A stretch of DNA of 64,000 bases from the NCBI GenBank assembly GCA_016212795.1, contig JACRDT010000010.1, forward strand, positions 1 through 64,000, read 5' to 3'. The notes beneath the pieces are model-generated. The model was not told where the DNA came from. It did not search any database and saw only the letters and a program-made list of their open reading frames with translations. This document shows, piece by piece, positions 8,257 through 16,549 of the stretch (position 1 is the stretch's first letter; the number at the start of each line of letters is the position of its first letter). Source of the stretch: Elusimicrobiota bacterium. GTDB taxonomy: Bacteria; Elusimicrobiota; Elusimicrobia; UBA1565; UBA9628. The translations under genes were made by a program, and so were the position numbers.

Positions 8257-8342
8257 GAGAGTCGGCCCCAAGCTCTCAGATTGGGTCGCGAGACTCCTTT
8301 CGGCGCTAGCCGCTTGCGGCCTGTTCGGCGCTTCCGCTCGGG

Positions 8343-8376
8343 TGCTATAATACCCACTATCCCCCCGGGGGGGATA
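8343..8376 (+). promoter_or_regulatory. Extended -10 promoter with overlapping CsoR/RcnR-type operator
   Basis: TGcTATAAT at 8343-8351 is a perfect extended -10 box. The expected transcription start lies within the following palindrome TATCCCCCC/GGGGGGGATA (8358-8376), a G-tract inverted repeat ending in TA, which is the form of operator known for CsoR/RcnR-family repressors. A repressor of this family is encoded at 10391-10723 in the same operon, so metal-responsive autoregulation is very likely. Confidence 0.75.
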
Positions 8377-8468
8377 TGGAGGGTACGCAACGAGCTATGG
8401 ACCAAGATATGCCCGTAAGGGCTCCTGCCGTCACGGATGCGGTAGTCTCCCGCCGAGGAGGAAATCCC

Positions 8469-10394
8469 GTGGGCCTATTCCAACGCTACCGCGATTTCCT
8501 GCTCTCTAAGGAAACCATCTGCGCCGCCATCAACGGCATTCTCCTGCTGGCTGGATTTTGCGTCTCCCTGGCCGGTTTATCTGTAGCGGGGCGGCGGCTA
8601 TATTTTGCTTCCGCCGTCCTGGGCGGAGTGCCGCTGTTCATGCTCACCGTGAAGGCTTTATTCGTCCGGCGGGATATCACCGCCGGGTTCATGGCGACCA
8701 CGGCCGTGATCGCGGCGATCATCATCGGCGAATACAGCGCCGCGGCGCTGGTGGTGTTCATGTTCGCCATCGGCGACTGGCTGGAGAACCTTACCATCGC
8801 GCGCGCCAATAACGCCCTAAGCGAACTGGCGAAATTGGCGCCACCCACCGTGACCGTGCGGCGCAACGGCAGGGAGACCATCATTTCCGTGGAAGAGGCA
8901 GTCATGGGAGACATCGTCCTGGTGCGCAGCGGCGAGCGCATAGGCGTGGATGGGGTGGTCATAAGCGGCGTCGGGTCGGTCAATCAGGCGGCCATCACCG
9001 GAGAGTCGATGCCCGTTGAGAAGGGCGCAGGCGATGATGCCTATGCCGGTACGCTCAACGAAGTCGGGGCCTTCGAGTTGAAGGTGACCCGCCTGGGTGC
9101 TGATACGACCCTGGGCCATATCGTCAAACTGGTCAAGGACGCACAAGCATCGCAGGCCCCCGTGCAACGTATCGCCAACAAGTATGCCGTCGTTCTGGTG
9201 CCCATCACCTTCAGCATAGCCGGGATAGTCTACCTGCTCAGCGGAGATCTCACCCGGTCAATCACGGTGCTGGTGGTCGTCTGCCCTTGCGCATTGGTGT
9301 TGGCCACTCCCACCGCGGTGGTGGCAGCTATCGGCAATGCGGCCAAGCGCGGCATGCTGGTCAAGTCTGGGGGCGTCATCGAGCAGTCCGGCAGAGTGGA
9401 CGCCATCGCCTTTGACAAAACCGGGACACTCACGACGGGCAAGCCCGTGGTGCAAGAGATTCTCCCCCAGGGGGGGATGTCGCCCGAGGAACTGCTGGCT
9501 TTGGCCGCCAGCGCTGAGCGTTTTAGTGAACACTCTCTTGGGCGGGCGATCGTTCATGCGGCGGAGCAGAAACACCTCACTTTATCTGAGCCGAAGGATT
9601 TCACTGTTTTGCCTGGCTACGGCGTCACCGCCCGGATCGGCGAACGCTCCGTGGTGGTCGGGAACCGCGCGCTGTTGACGGATAAGAACCTGGCCTGGCC
9701 TGACGAATTGGACCAACGCGCACGTGCACTGGAGGAGGCGGGCAAGACGGTCGTCCCGGTCGCGGTGGACGGCAGGGTGGCGGGAGTGCTGGCATTGGCG
9801 GACACACCTCGTCTTCATGCCAAGGCGACAGTTGCCGCTCTGAAGCGGCTGGGTGTCCGCGAGATCATCATGATCACGGGCGATAATCCCCGCACGGCCG
9901 CGGCAGTGGCCCGTGAGGTCGGTATAGATAAGGTCTTTTCCGAGGTGCTGCCGCAGAAGAAGCTCGAGATCATCCGCGGCCTGCAGTCCTCGGGCCGGAA
10001 AGTTCTTTTCGTCGGCGACGGGGTCAACGACGCGCCGGCCATGGCTGTCGCGGACATCGGTGTGGCCATGGGACTGGCCGGGACGGATGTGGCGATGGAG
10101 ACCGCCTCCATCGGCCTGATGTCCGATGAACTGGAACGACTGCCGCACGTCATCGACCTGTCGCGTAAGACGCTGGAGGTCATCCGGCAGAACGTCATTT
10201 TTTCCTTGGCGATGAATATCTTGTCGGTGGTATTGGGTGGATATGGCATCATCGGTCCAGTCGCCGGGGCACTCATGCATGAGTTTTCGGCGCTGCCGGT
10301 GCTGGCGAACGCCGCGCGACTGATCAATTATGCCGGACGCCTGTCTGGGCTGAAAGCAGGAACTGCGGGGCACTCGCCGGAGGAACCGGTATGA
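8469..10394 (+). CDS. Heavy-metal-exporting P1B-type ATPase without N-terminal metal-binding domain
   Basis: The GTG at 8469 has GAGGAGG 7 nt upstream; in-frame ATGs at 8376 (inside the operator) and 8397 are less likely. The 641-aa product shows: CPC in TM 'VVVCPCALVLATPTAVVAA' for metal transport, phosphorylation loop 'FDKTGTLTTGK', actuator 'ITGESMPVEKG', ATP-site 'EHSLGRAI' (HP-like), and hinge 'VGDGVNDAPAMAVADIGVAMG'. There is no HMA domain or His-rich N-terminus. The C-terminal helices carry 'MHEFSALPVLANAARLI', unlike the YN/MSSS signatures of Cu(I) pumps and closer to Zn/Cd/Co-type pumps. Thus the metal is uncertain, although the partner repressor has a Cu(I)-type ligand set. Inner membrane efflux pump. 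Confidence 0.9.
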   Translation: MGLFQRYRDFLLSKETICAAINGILLLAGFCVSLAGLSVAGRRLYFASAVLGGVPLFMLTVKALFVRRDITAGFMATTAVIAAIIIGEYSAAALVVFMFAIGDWLENLTIARANNALSELAKLAPPTVTVRRNGRETIISVEEAVMGDIVLVRSGERIGVDGVVISGVGSVNQAAITGESMPVEKGAGDDAYAGTLNEVGAFELKVTRLGADTTLGHIVKLVKDAQASQAPVQRIANKYAVVLVPITFSIAGIVYLLSGDLTRSITVLVVVCPCALVLATPTAVVAAIGNAAKRGMLVKSGGVIEQSGRVDAIAFDKTGTLTTGKPVVQEILPQGGMSPEELLALAASAERFSEHSLGRAIVHAAEQKHLTLSEPKDFTVLPGYGVTARIGERSVVVGNRALLTDKNLAWPDELDQRARALEEAGKTVVPVAVDGRVAGVLALADTPRLHAKATVAALKRLGVREIIMITGDNPRTAAAVAREVGIDKVFSEVLPQKKLEIIRGLQSSGRKVLFVGDGVNDAPAMAVADIGVAMGLAGTDVAMETASIGLMSDELERLPHVIDLSRKTLEVIRQNVIFSLAMNILSVVLGGYGIIGPVAGALMHEFSALPVLANAARLINYAGRLSGLKAGTAGHSPEEPV

Positions 10395-10723
10395 AAGGAC
10401 GGAGTCTTGGGAGCAGGACGACTGTAGGGGCTGCGGGACATGCCGGCGGCGGGCACAATCCTCACAAGAACGCTTCAGACGTGCAGCATCGGCTGGCGCG
10501 AATCGAGGGCCATGTGCGCGCCATCCGACGCATGGCTGCGGAAGGGGTTCCCTGCCCCGATGTGCTGGTGCAGATAGCGGCGGTGCGGGCGGCATTAAAC
10601 GGTGTCGGGCGCATCATCCTCAGCGATCACCTGAGAGACTGCGTGGTCAAGGCGGTTCACGAGAAGAAGTCTGAAAAAACCTTGCGCGACCTTATGAGGT
10701 CCATGGACCGCTTCATCGCGTGA
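10391..10723 (+). CDS. CsoR/RcnR/FrmR-family metal-sensing repressor
   Basis: The 110-aa product overlaps the ATPase gene by ATGA. After a Gly/His-rich N-terminal extension (H17, H22, H25) comes the family core 'RLARIEGHVRAIRRM' and the ligand set Cys55, His80, Cys84 ('GVPCPDV', 'SDHLRDCV'). The spacing (25 and 4 residues) matches the C-H-C triad that binds Cu(I) in CsoR, whereas RcnR and FrmR differ at the last position. These all-helical tetramers bind G-tract palindromes; one lies at 8358-8376 in front of the operon. The His-containing N-terminal tail might add a ligand, as in RcnR. Expected role: release DNA when metal rises. Confidence 0.9.
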   Translation: MKGRSLGSRTTVGAAGHAGGGHNPHKNASDVQHRLARIEGHVRAIRRMAAEGVPCPDVLVQIAAVRAALNGVGRIILSDHLRDCVVKAVHEKKSEKTLRDLMRSMDRFIA

Positions 10724-10781
10724 GATGGGGCCAAGACGAAGTGCCGTTGTACGCCTCGCCTTTGCCGCATAGGAAAGAAGA

Positions 10782-10812
10782 GCCGGAGGGCCTTTGAGGC
10801 GCCTCCGGTTCA
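10782..10812. terminator. Hairpin between repressor gene and tRNA-Asp
   Basis: GCCGGAGG (10782-10789) pairs with CCTCCGGT (10802-10809), a GC-rich stem. Downstream on the plus strand is TTCATTCC; on the minus strand the stem is followed by CTCTTCTTTCC. It may terminate both the metal operon and the tRNA transcript; the T-tracts are imperfect. Confidence 0.4.
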
Positions 10813-10823
10813 TTCCAAAAACT

Positions 10824-10899
10824 CGGGGTCAACGGGATTTGAACCCGCGGTCTCTGCCTTGACAGGGCAGCGTGTTAGACCAGGCTACACCATGACCCC
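10824..10899 (-). tRNA. tRNA-Asp (GTC)
   Basis: Read on the minus strand, the acceptor stem is GGGGTCA / TGACCCC with a G discriminator, the T arm is GCGGGTTCAAATCCCGT, and the anticodon loop CTGTCAA gives anticodon GTC. Length 76 nt; CCA is not encoded. It marks the boundary between the lower-GC accessory region on the left (3' side of the tRNA) and the GC-richer core on the right, so it is a candidate integration site. Confidence 0.95.
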
Positions 10900-10975
10900 A
10901 GATCCGCGGGCGACCGTGATTCCCGCGGAGATAGTGTAGTTTTTTTCCCCTTCGAAATCCAGCGCGCGGCGAAAA

Positions 10976-10984
10976 TGCGATAAT
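10976..10984 (+). promoter_or_regulatory. Extended -10 box giving a probable leaderless start
   Basis: TGcGATAAT ends 6 nt before the ATG at 10991; the expected transcription start coincides with the start codon and no Shine-Dalgarno is present. Confidence 0.55.
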
Positions 10985-10990
10985 ACGGCC

Positions 10991-12820
10991 ATGAGCGAGC
11001 TCATCCCCCTCGACGTGCTGTTCGGCAACCCCGAGAGGCTCTCCCCGAGGATCTCGCCCGACGGCAAGCGCCTGGCCTACATCGCGCCCGACGAGGGCGT
11101 GCTCAACGTCTGGCTCGCCGCGCCCGACGGGAGCGGCGCCAGGCCGGTCACCCGCGACCGGGGCCGGGGCATCAGGGACTATTTCTGGGCCGAGGACGAG
11201 CGTTCCCTCGTCTACGCGCAGGACAAGGACGGCGACGAGAACTGGCACCTCTACCAGGTGGACGTCGTCGCGGGCCGGACGCGGGACCTGACGCCCTTCG
11301 CGGGCATCCAGGCGCAGGTCATCGGGACGGCCCCGGAGGTCCCCGACGAGATCCTGGTGGGCCTCAACCGACGGGACAAGCGGGTGCACGACGCCTACCG
11401 GGTCAGCCTGCGCACGGGCCGGGCCAGGCTCGAGGCCAGGAACCCCGGCGACGTGGTCGGGTGGCTGGCGGACTCGCGCTTCGAGGTCCGCTGCGCCAAG
11501 GCCATGAGGCCTGACGGCGGCTCGGAGCTGCGGGTGCGGGCCCGGGGCTCCAAGGAGTGGCGCCCCCTGATCGCGTGGGGCCCGGACGACGAGGGGGCCG
11601 CGCACGGCTTCTCGCCGGGCGACGAGGGGCTCTTCGTGGAGTCGACCCACGGCGCGGACACCCTCCAGCTGTGGCACCTGAGGCTCGACGGCGGGCGCCA
11701 GACCCTGCTGGCCCGCGACGAGCGCGTGGACCTGGGGCGCGTCATGCTGCATCCCAGGAAGCGCCACGTGGAGGCCGTGGGGTTCGCGTACGACCGGCTC
11801 TCGTGGTCGGTCCTCGACGCGACCCTGCTCGGGGATTTCGCGCGGCTCGCCGGCGCGGGCCTGGGGGATTTCGAGGTCATCAGCCGCGACGACGCCGACG
11901 CGGCCTGGCTGGTGGCGTCCGACAATGACACGACGCCCCGCCGCTACCACCGCTACGACCGCAGGACGGGGACGTTGTCGCTGCTGTTCTCCGCGCGCCC
12001 CCGGCTCGAGGCGTACCGCCTGAGCCCCATGAGGCCGGTGACGGTCAAGGCCCGCGACGGGCTCAGGCTCCCGTGCTACCTCACCCTGCCCGCCGGCCGG
12101 GACCGCGGGCTGCCGCTGGTCTTGTTCGTGCACGGCGGGCCGTGGGGACGGGACTCCTGGGGCTTCGACCCCTACGCCCAGTGGTTCGCCGACCGGGGCT
12201 ATGCCGCGCTCCAGGTCAACTTCAGGGGCTCGGCCGGCTTCGGCAAGAAGTTCCTCCACGCCGGGGACCGGGAGTGGGGCGCCAAGATGCAGGACGACCT
12301 CACGGACGCGGTGGGGTGGGCCGTCCGGGAGGGGATCGCGGACCCGAGGCGGGTGGGGATCTACGGCGGCTCCTACGGGGGCTACGCCGCGCTCGCCGGC
12401 GCGGCCTTCACCCCCGACGTCTACGCCTGCGCGGTGGACCTCGTGGGCCCGTCGAACCTCGAGACGCTCATCAAGTCCATCCCGCCCTATTGGGAGCCCC
12501 TGCGCCGCGTCTTCGACCTGCGGGTCGGCGACGTGGACAAGGAGCCGGGGTTCCTCCGGAAGCGCTCGCCCTTGTTCAGGGCCGACCGGATCAAGATCCC
12601 GCTGCTCATCGCCCAGGGGGCCAACGACCCACGGGTCAAGAAGGCCGAGTCCGAGATGATCGTCTCGGCGCTGCGCTCCAAGGGCAAGCCCGTGGAGTAC
12701 ATGCTCTTCGACGACGAGGGCCACGGCCTGGCCAAGCCGGAGAACCGGCTCAAGTTCGTGGCCGCGGCCGAACGGTTCCTGGCCCGGCACCTGCGGCCCG
12801 CAGACCCGGTCGCGGGATGA
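10991..12820 (+). CDS. S9-family serine peptidase (prolyl oligopeptidase / acylaminoacyl-peptidase type)
   Basis: The 609-aa product has no signal peptide. Residues ~10-340 are WD-like beta-propeller repeats ('NPERLSPRISPDGKRLAYIA', 'YFWAEDERSLVYAQDKDG'). The alpha/beta-hydrolase domain (~350-600) carries the nucleophile Ser in 'GGSYGGYAAL', Asp in 'AQGANDPRV' and His in 'DDEGHGLAK', with the oxyanion strand 'FVHGGPWGRDSWGF'. These enzymes cleave short peptides, often after proline or from blocked N-termini, in the cytoplasm. The gene's stop overlaps the start of the following membrane protein gene (ATGA at 12817-12820), so the two are likely cotranslated, though no functional link is obvious. 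Confidence 0.9.
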   Translation: MSELIPLDVLFGNPERLSPRISPDGKRLAYIAPDEGVLNVWLAAPDGSGARPVTRDRGRGIRDYFWAEDERSLVYAQDKDGDENWHLYQVDVVAGRTRDLTPFAGIQAQVIGTAPEVPDEILVGLNRRDKRVHDAYRVSLRTGRARLEARNPGDVVGWLADSRFEVRCAKAMRPDGGSELRVRARGSKEWRPLIAWGPDDEGAAHGFSPGDEGLFVESTHGADTLQLWHLRLDGGRQTLLARDERVDLGRVMLHPRKRHVEAVGFAYDRLSWSVLDATLLGDFARLAGAGLGDFEVISRDDADAAWLVASDNDTTPRRYHRYDRRTGTLSLLFSARPRLEAYRLSPMRPVTVKARDGLRLPCYLTLPAGRDRGLPLVLFVHGGPWGRDSWGFDPYAQWFADRGYAALQVNFRGSAGFGKKFLHAGDREWGAKMQDDLTDAVGWAVREGIADPRRVGIYGGSYGGYAALAGAAFTPDVYACAVDLVGPSNLETLIKSIPPYWEPLRRVFDLRVGDVDKEPGFLRKRSPLFRADRIKIPLLIAQGANDPRVKKAESEMIVSALRSKGKPVEYMLFDDEGHGLAKPENRLKFVAAAERFLARHLRPADPVAG

Positions 12821-15021
12821 AGGACCTCTGGGCGCAGGTCCTCTGCCTGGCCGCCTTGGTGATGCTCAACGTCCACCTCAAGGTCCGCCATTCCACGACG
12901 CTGCCCCGATACGACCCGGCCGACGACACGGGGTACTTCAAGGTCGAGAGCGCCCTGCAGTACCGCTACGCGGCCATGCTGGCCTACGACGTGCCGGTCC
13001 CGGCCGTCGACCGCGGCGCCCAGTACCCGGAGGGCCTCCGTCCCTACCGGGATCTCCCCATGCTCATGGAGCAGGCCACGGGGCTGACGTGGAAGCTCTG
13101 GCCGTTCAAGAGGACCTCGGATTTCCGCCTCTTCGTCATCCTGTGGGTCGCCGCGGTCTCGAGCCTCTCGATCGTCGCGCTCTACCTGGCGGCCCTGCGC
13201 CTGACCCGGGACGCCCCGCTGGCCATGACGGCCGCCTGGGCCTACGGCCTCTCCTGGGCCGCCGTCGCCAACATGATCGGGAGCTACACGTTCGAGTGCC
13301 TCGCCCTGCCCTTGATGTTCTCGAGCTTCGCGTGCTTCTGCGTCTCCCTCGGGCCGGAGGAGGGACGGGGCCGGGCCTGGGCGGCCGCGTCGGGCCTTTT
13401 CATGGCGTTGGGGCTGGGCACTTGGCACGTGACCAGGTTCTACCTCGCGGCTTTCTACCTGGCCGTCGCCTGGCTCGGCTTGCGCTGGCGTCTGGAGAGT
13501 GGCGGCCCCGCCGGTTTCGGCCTTCGTGCCCGCCTCCAAAGAGCCAGCCTGCTGGAGAGCGTGGGGTTCTTGAACGCGTCCTGCGTGCTGGCCGGGGTGG
13601 TTTTCCCGGTGCTCCGGGAAAGCCGCTTCCTCCTGTCCCCGACGATGGTCCTCGGCTACGCCTTGCTGGCCGCCCTGGCCAGGGGGCCCGCGGCGGCGGG
13701 CGTCGCGTTGGCCGCCGGGGGGGCCGCGGCCTTCGCCTTCGGGCAGGTCCCGGTGGAGTCCTCCGCCTTCGGCCACACCTACTGGCTCTTCATCGACAAG
13801 CTCCGGTTCCTGCTCGCCAAGCCCGCCGACCCGGCGGCGTTGAGCCAGGAGGCCAGGTATCTCTGGGCGGGGCCGTTCAACTCCCCGGACCCGGCGTTCC
13901 TGGTCTTCACGTTCCTGCCCTTGGGGCTGCTCGTCCTGCCCAGGCTGGCCTCGGCCTTCCAGGGGCGGGGGGCGCGGCCCGGGGTGCAGTCCCCGGCGCC
14001 GCCCCATCCCGCCTGGACCCTGGTGGACGTCATGGCGGCGCTCTCGGCGCTGGGGACCGCGATGGTCGCGCGGCTCGTCCCGTTCCTGGCCTTCTTCCTC
14101 TGCCTCGGTTCGGCCAAGCTGAGGCTGGAGGCCGGGTCCTGGAGACGGAGCGTGGTCCTCGTCGCCATGCTGCTGCTGGCCGGCGTGGAGGGGCTCAAGA
14201 CGCGGGCCCCCTACTCCCGCCTCAACGTGTTCATGATGCTGTCGGCGCCCTTGGCGCGCGAGGACAACAAGGCCGGCGTCTCCGTGCACAACGAGCGCCT
14301 GGTCCTGAAGTGGCTCAAGGCGTGGGGCGGCGGCCGGCCGGTGCTGGCCCACATCGGCATCTCCGGCCCCATCCTGGCCTACTCTGGGGTGCCGGTCGTC
14401 CTCAACCCCAAAGGCGAGCTGGCGCTGAACAGGAGGAAGACCCAGGAATTCCTTTCTACCCTCTACTCCAGCGAGGAGAGCTTCCTCCGGTTCTGCGAGA
14501 AGAACGGCGCGGGGTTCTTCCTCTACAACACCGGGTACCTGCTCGACGAATCCCCTGACGGGACGCGCTACGCCTCCGGGAGCATGGGGCTCAAGGCGGA
14601 TCAGGCGGTCGTCAAGTTCCATTTCCACCCCGGGGCGCTCACGGGCTTCCGGCTGGCCTATCAGAACCCGGAGTTCCGCGTCTTCACGGTCGGCCCGGCC
14701 GATGCCGGCGGCAAGAAGAAGCCCTCGCCCAAGGAGGGGGAGGGGCTTCCCAAGGAGCCCGTCTACGACATCGACCTGTTCTCGCCCCGGCAGGCGCCCG
14801 ACGGGACGCTGTCGCTCGACGTGGCGGGGGTGCTCGCAAGGATGCGGACCCACCGGCGCGAGCTGTTCCGCGCCAGGTTCTTCGCCCGGCTGGGCCAGCG
14901 CGAGGCCGCGCTCGACGCCTACAACCAGGCCCTCGCGGCCTGGCCGGCGTCGGGCGGCCTGGCCGAGGAGATCGAGCGCCTGCGGGGAGGGGCGATCCCC
15001 GTCGAGAGGCGGGACAGATAG
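12817..15021 (+). CDS. Large membrane protein, GT-C / STT3-like candidate with periplasmic C-terminus
   Basis: The 734-aa product starts at an ATG overlapping the peptidase stop. It has an N-terminal helix, an early loop with acidic residues ('YDPADDTGYFKVESALQYRY', ~30-50) and then about 11-12 membrane segments to residue ~450, followed by a ~270-aa C-terminal soluble part that ends in a short TPR-like helix pair ('RARFFARLGQREAALDAYNQ'). This layout - acidic first loop, multiple helices, C-terminal exoplasmic domain - is that of GT-C glycosyltransferases, and the 'QYPEGL...ME...G' pattern after the first loop recalls STT3-like oligosaccharyltransferases. No confirmed catalytic motif (WWDYG) is visible, so the call is tentative. 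Confidence 0.5.
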   Translation: MKDLWAQVLCLAALVMLNVHLKVRHSTTLPRYDPADDTGYFKVESALQYRYAAMLAYDVPVPAVDRGAQYPEGLRPYRDLPMLMEQATGLTWKLWPFKRTSDFRLFVILWVAAVSSLSIVALYLAALRLTRDAPLAMTAAWAYGLSWAAVANMIGSYTFECLALPLMFSSFACFCVSLGPEEGRGRAWAAASGLFMALGLGTWHVTRFYLAAFYLAVAWLGLRWRLESGGPAGFGLRARLQRASLLESVGFLNASCVLAGVVFPVLRESRFLLSPTMVLGYALLAALARGPAAAGVALAAGGAAAFAFGQVPVESSAFGHTYWLFIDKLRFLLAKPADPAALSQEARYLWAGPFNSPDPAFLVFTFLPLGLLVLPRLASAFQGRGARPGVQSPAPPHPAWTLVDVMAALSALGTAMVARLVPFLAFFLCLGSAKLRLEAGSWRRSVVLVAMLLLAGVEGLKTRAPYSRLNVFMMLSAPLAREDNKAGVSVHNERLVLKWLKAWGGGRPVLAHIGISGPILAYSGVPVVLNPKGELALNRRKTQEFLSTLYSSEESFLRFCEKNGAGFFLYNTGYLLDESPDGTRYASGSMGLKADQAVVKFHFHPGALTGFRLAYQNPEFRVFTVGPADAGGKKKPSPKEGEGLPKEPVYDIDLFSPRQAPDGTLSLDVAGVLARMRTHRRELFRARFFARLGQREAALDAYNQALAAWPASGGLAEEIERLRGGAIPVERRDR

Positions 15022-15038
15022 GCCCGGATTTTGCCACA

Positions 15039-15584
15039 ATGGGCCGAGCCATGGCTGCCAGACTCTACACCAGGACCGGGGACCGGGGCATGACCGGGCT
15101 GGCCGACGGCACGAGGCTCCGGAAGGACCACCCGGTCGTGTGCGCGGCCGGGGACCTTGACGAGCTCCAATGCTGCCTGGGCCTGGCCAGCGCGTTCCTC
15201 CCCGCCGGCCGTAGGTCCGAGGGTCTCAAGCGGGAGTTGGCCGCCGTCCAGGAGGAGCTCTTCACCGTCGGAGCGGTTCTTGCCGGCGCGAAGGGCTTGG
15301 CCCGGGGGCGAAAGGCGGGAGCCCTCCTGGCTCGGGGCGTCTCCCGCCTGGAGCGCGGCATCGACTCGCTGGCGGCCGGCGGGAGGGCGGCCAGGGGCTT
15401 CGTGCTCCCGGGCGGCCCGGTCCCGGCGTCTTTCCTTCACCTGGCGAGAGCCGTCTGCCGCAGGGCCGAACGCGCGGCCGTCCGGCTCGGCCGCGCCGGA
15501 CGCATCCCTCCCCCGGTGCCGGCCTACCTCAACCGCCTCTCGGACTACCTGTTCGCCGCCGCCTGCGCCGTCTCGAAGACCTGA
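15039..15584 (+). CDS. PduO-type ATP:cob(I)alamin adenosyltransferase
   Basis: The 181-aa product has the family landmarks: 'LYTRTGDRGMTGLADGTRL' (residues ~8-26, ATP-binding loop), 'DLDELQCCLGLA' (~40-51, usually 'VDELN'), 'GFVLPGG' (~116-122), 'ARAVCRRAERAAV' (~132-144, including the key Arg residues) and 'YLNRLSDYLFAAA' (~162-174). It transfers the adenosyl group of ATP to cob(I)alamin, making the coenzyme B12 used by radical enzymes; no such enzyme is visible in this window. An internal ATG at 15051 is equally plausible as a start, since neither has a clear Shine-Dalgarno. Convergent with the parvulin gene. Confidence 0.9.
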   Translation: MGRAMAARLYTRTGDRGMTGLADGTRLRKDHPVVCAAGDLDELQCCLGLASAFLPAGRRSEGLKRELAAVQEELFTVGAVLAGAKGLARGRKAGALLARGVSRLERGIDSLAAGGRAARGFVLPGGPVPASFLHLARAVCRRAERAAVRLGRAGRIPPPVPAYLNRLSDYLFAAACAVSKT

Positions 15585-15596
15585 CCCCGAGCGATC

Positions 15597-16460
15597 TCAG
15601 TTCTTGGTCGGCGGCGTGAACTTGATGTCGGCCTTCGCCCGGAGGCCCTTGACGAGGACCGGCAGGGAGGCCTGGATCTTCTCGGCCAGCAGCCGGTCGC
15701 GCAGGCTGTCCTTGATCTTGGCCAGCTCGGCGGGCTGGGCGGGCTTGGCGGCGAGCACCTGGAGGACGTGGTGCCCGATGCGGGACTCGAGGTACTTGGT
15801 CTCGCCGACCTTCATGGCGAAGACGGGCTTGTCGATCTCGGGCGGCAGCACCCCGCGGGGCACGAAGCCGTAGTCTCCCCCGGCGAGCTTGCCGCTGTCG
15901 GCGACCGATCTCTCCTTGGCGAGCTGGGTGAAGTCGGCGCCCGATTTGAGCTGCGCCAGGATGTCGTCGGCTTCCTTCTTGGTCTTGACCTGGATGTGGC
16001 GCAGGTGGACGGAGGGGGGCGTGGCGAGCCTTTCCTTGTTCTTCTCGAAGGCCTCCTTGACCTCCTTGTCCGTCACCGAGAGCTTCTTGTCCTGGATGAC
16101 GAGCCTCTCGAGCGCGAGCTGGTCGCCGACCTCCTCGCGCAGGCTGGCCTCGGAGGCGCCGGTCTGCTTGAGGCGGTCCTGGAAGGCGTCCTTGGTCGGG
16201 AACTGGGCGCTGATGGCCGCGACGCGCTTGTCGAGCTCGGCCGCGTCCGGCTCGATCTTGCGGGCCTTGATCTCCTGCCGGAGGAGCAGCTCGTTGACCA
16301 TGTCGTCGATGGTCGTCTGGGCGTAGCGCTGGATGAGCTTCTCGACCATCTGGTTCTTCGTGATGCCGATGCCGTTCACCTTGACGATCTCGGCGTCCTC
16401 CTGCGCCATCGCGGGCAGGATGAGGGAGAAGATAAGCGTCGTGATTGTGATCATGGTCAC
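15597..16460 (-). CDS. Exported parvulin-type peptidyl-prolyl isomerase (SurA/PrsA-like)
   Basis: The 287-aa product has a signal peptide ('ITITTLIFSLILPAMAQ'), an N-terminal SurA-like helical region ('ITKNQMVEKLIQRYAQTTID', 'QEIKARKIEPDAAELDKRVA'), and a parvulin domain at ~150-250 ('VHLRHIQVKTKKEADDILAQ', 'FTQLAKERSVADSGKLAGGD', 'IGHHVLQVLAAKPA'). It acts as a periplasmic folding chaperone and prolyl isomerase. The start is supported by GAGGTG just upstream of the ATG. The gene is divergent from tryptophanase with an 89-nt intergenic region. Confidence 0.9.
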   Translation of the reverse strand: MTMITITTLIFSLILPAMAQEDAEIVKVNGIGITKNQMVEKLIQRYAQTTIDDMVNELLLRQEIKARKIEPDAAELDKRVAAISAQFPTKDAFQDRLKQTGASEASLREEVGDQLALERLVIQDKKLSVTDKEVKEAFEKNKERLATPPSVHLRHIQVKTKKEADDILAQLKSGADFTQLAKERSVADSGKLAGGDYGFVPRGVLPPEIDKPVFAMKVGETKYLESRIGHHVLQVLAAKPAQPAELAKIKDSLRDRLLAEKIQASLPVLVKGLRAKADIKFTPPTKN

Positions 16461-16549
16461 CTCGTTGATTCGTTGTGCATGTTGGACAGGGAAATAATAT
16501 AAAATACGCGGGAGGATTTCCTTAAAGGGTGATCCCGGCCGGCCGTCCC

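Noticed and set aside
10829..15039. Very long open frames on the minus strand opposite the S9 peptidase and membrane protein genes
   Set aside because: They mirror the codon structure of the real plus-strand genes (GC-rich third positions leave the complement open); their translations are Arg/Pro/Gly/Val-rich with no domains.
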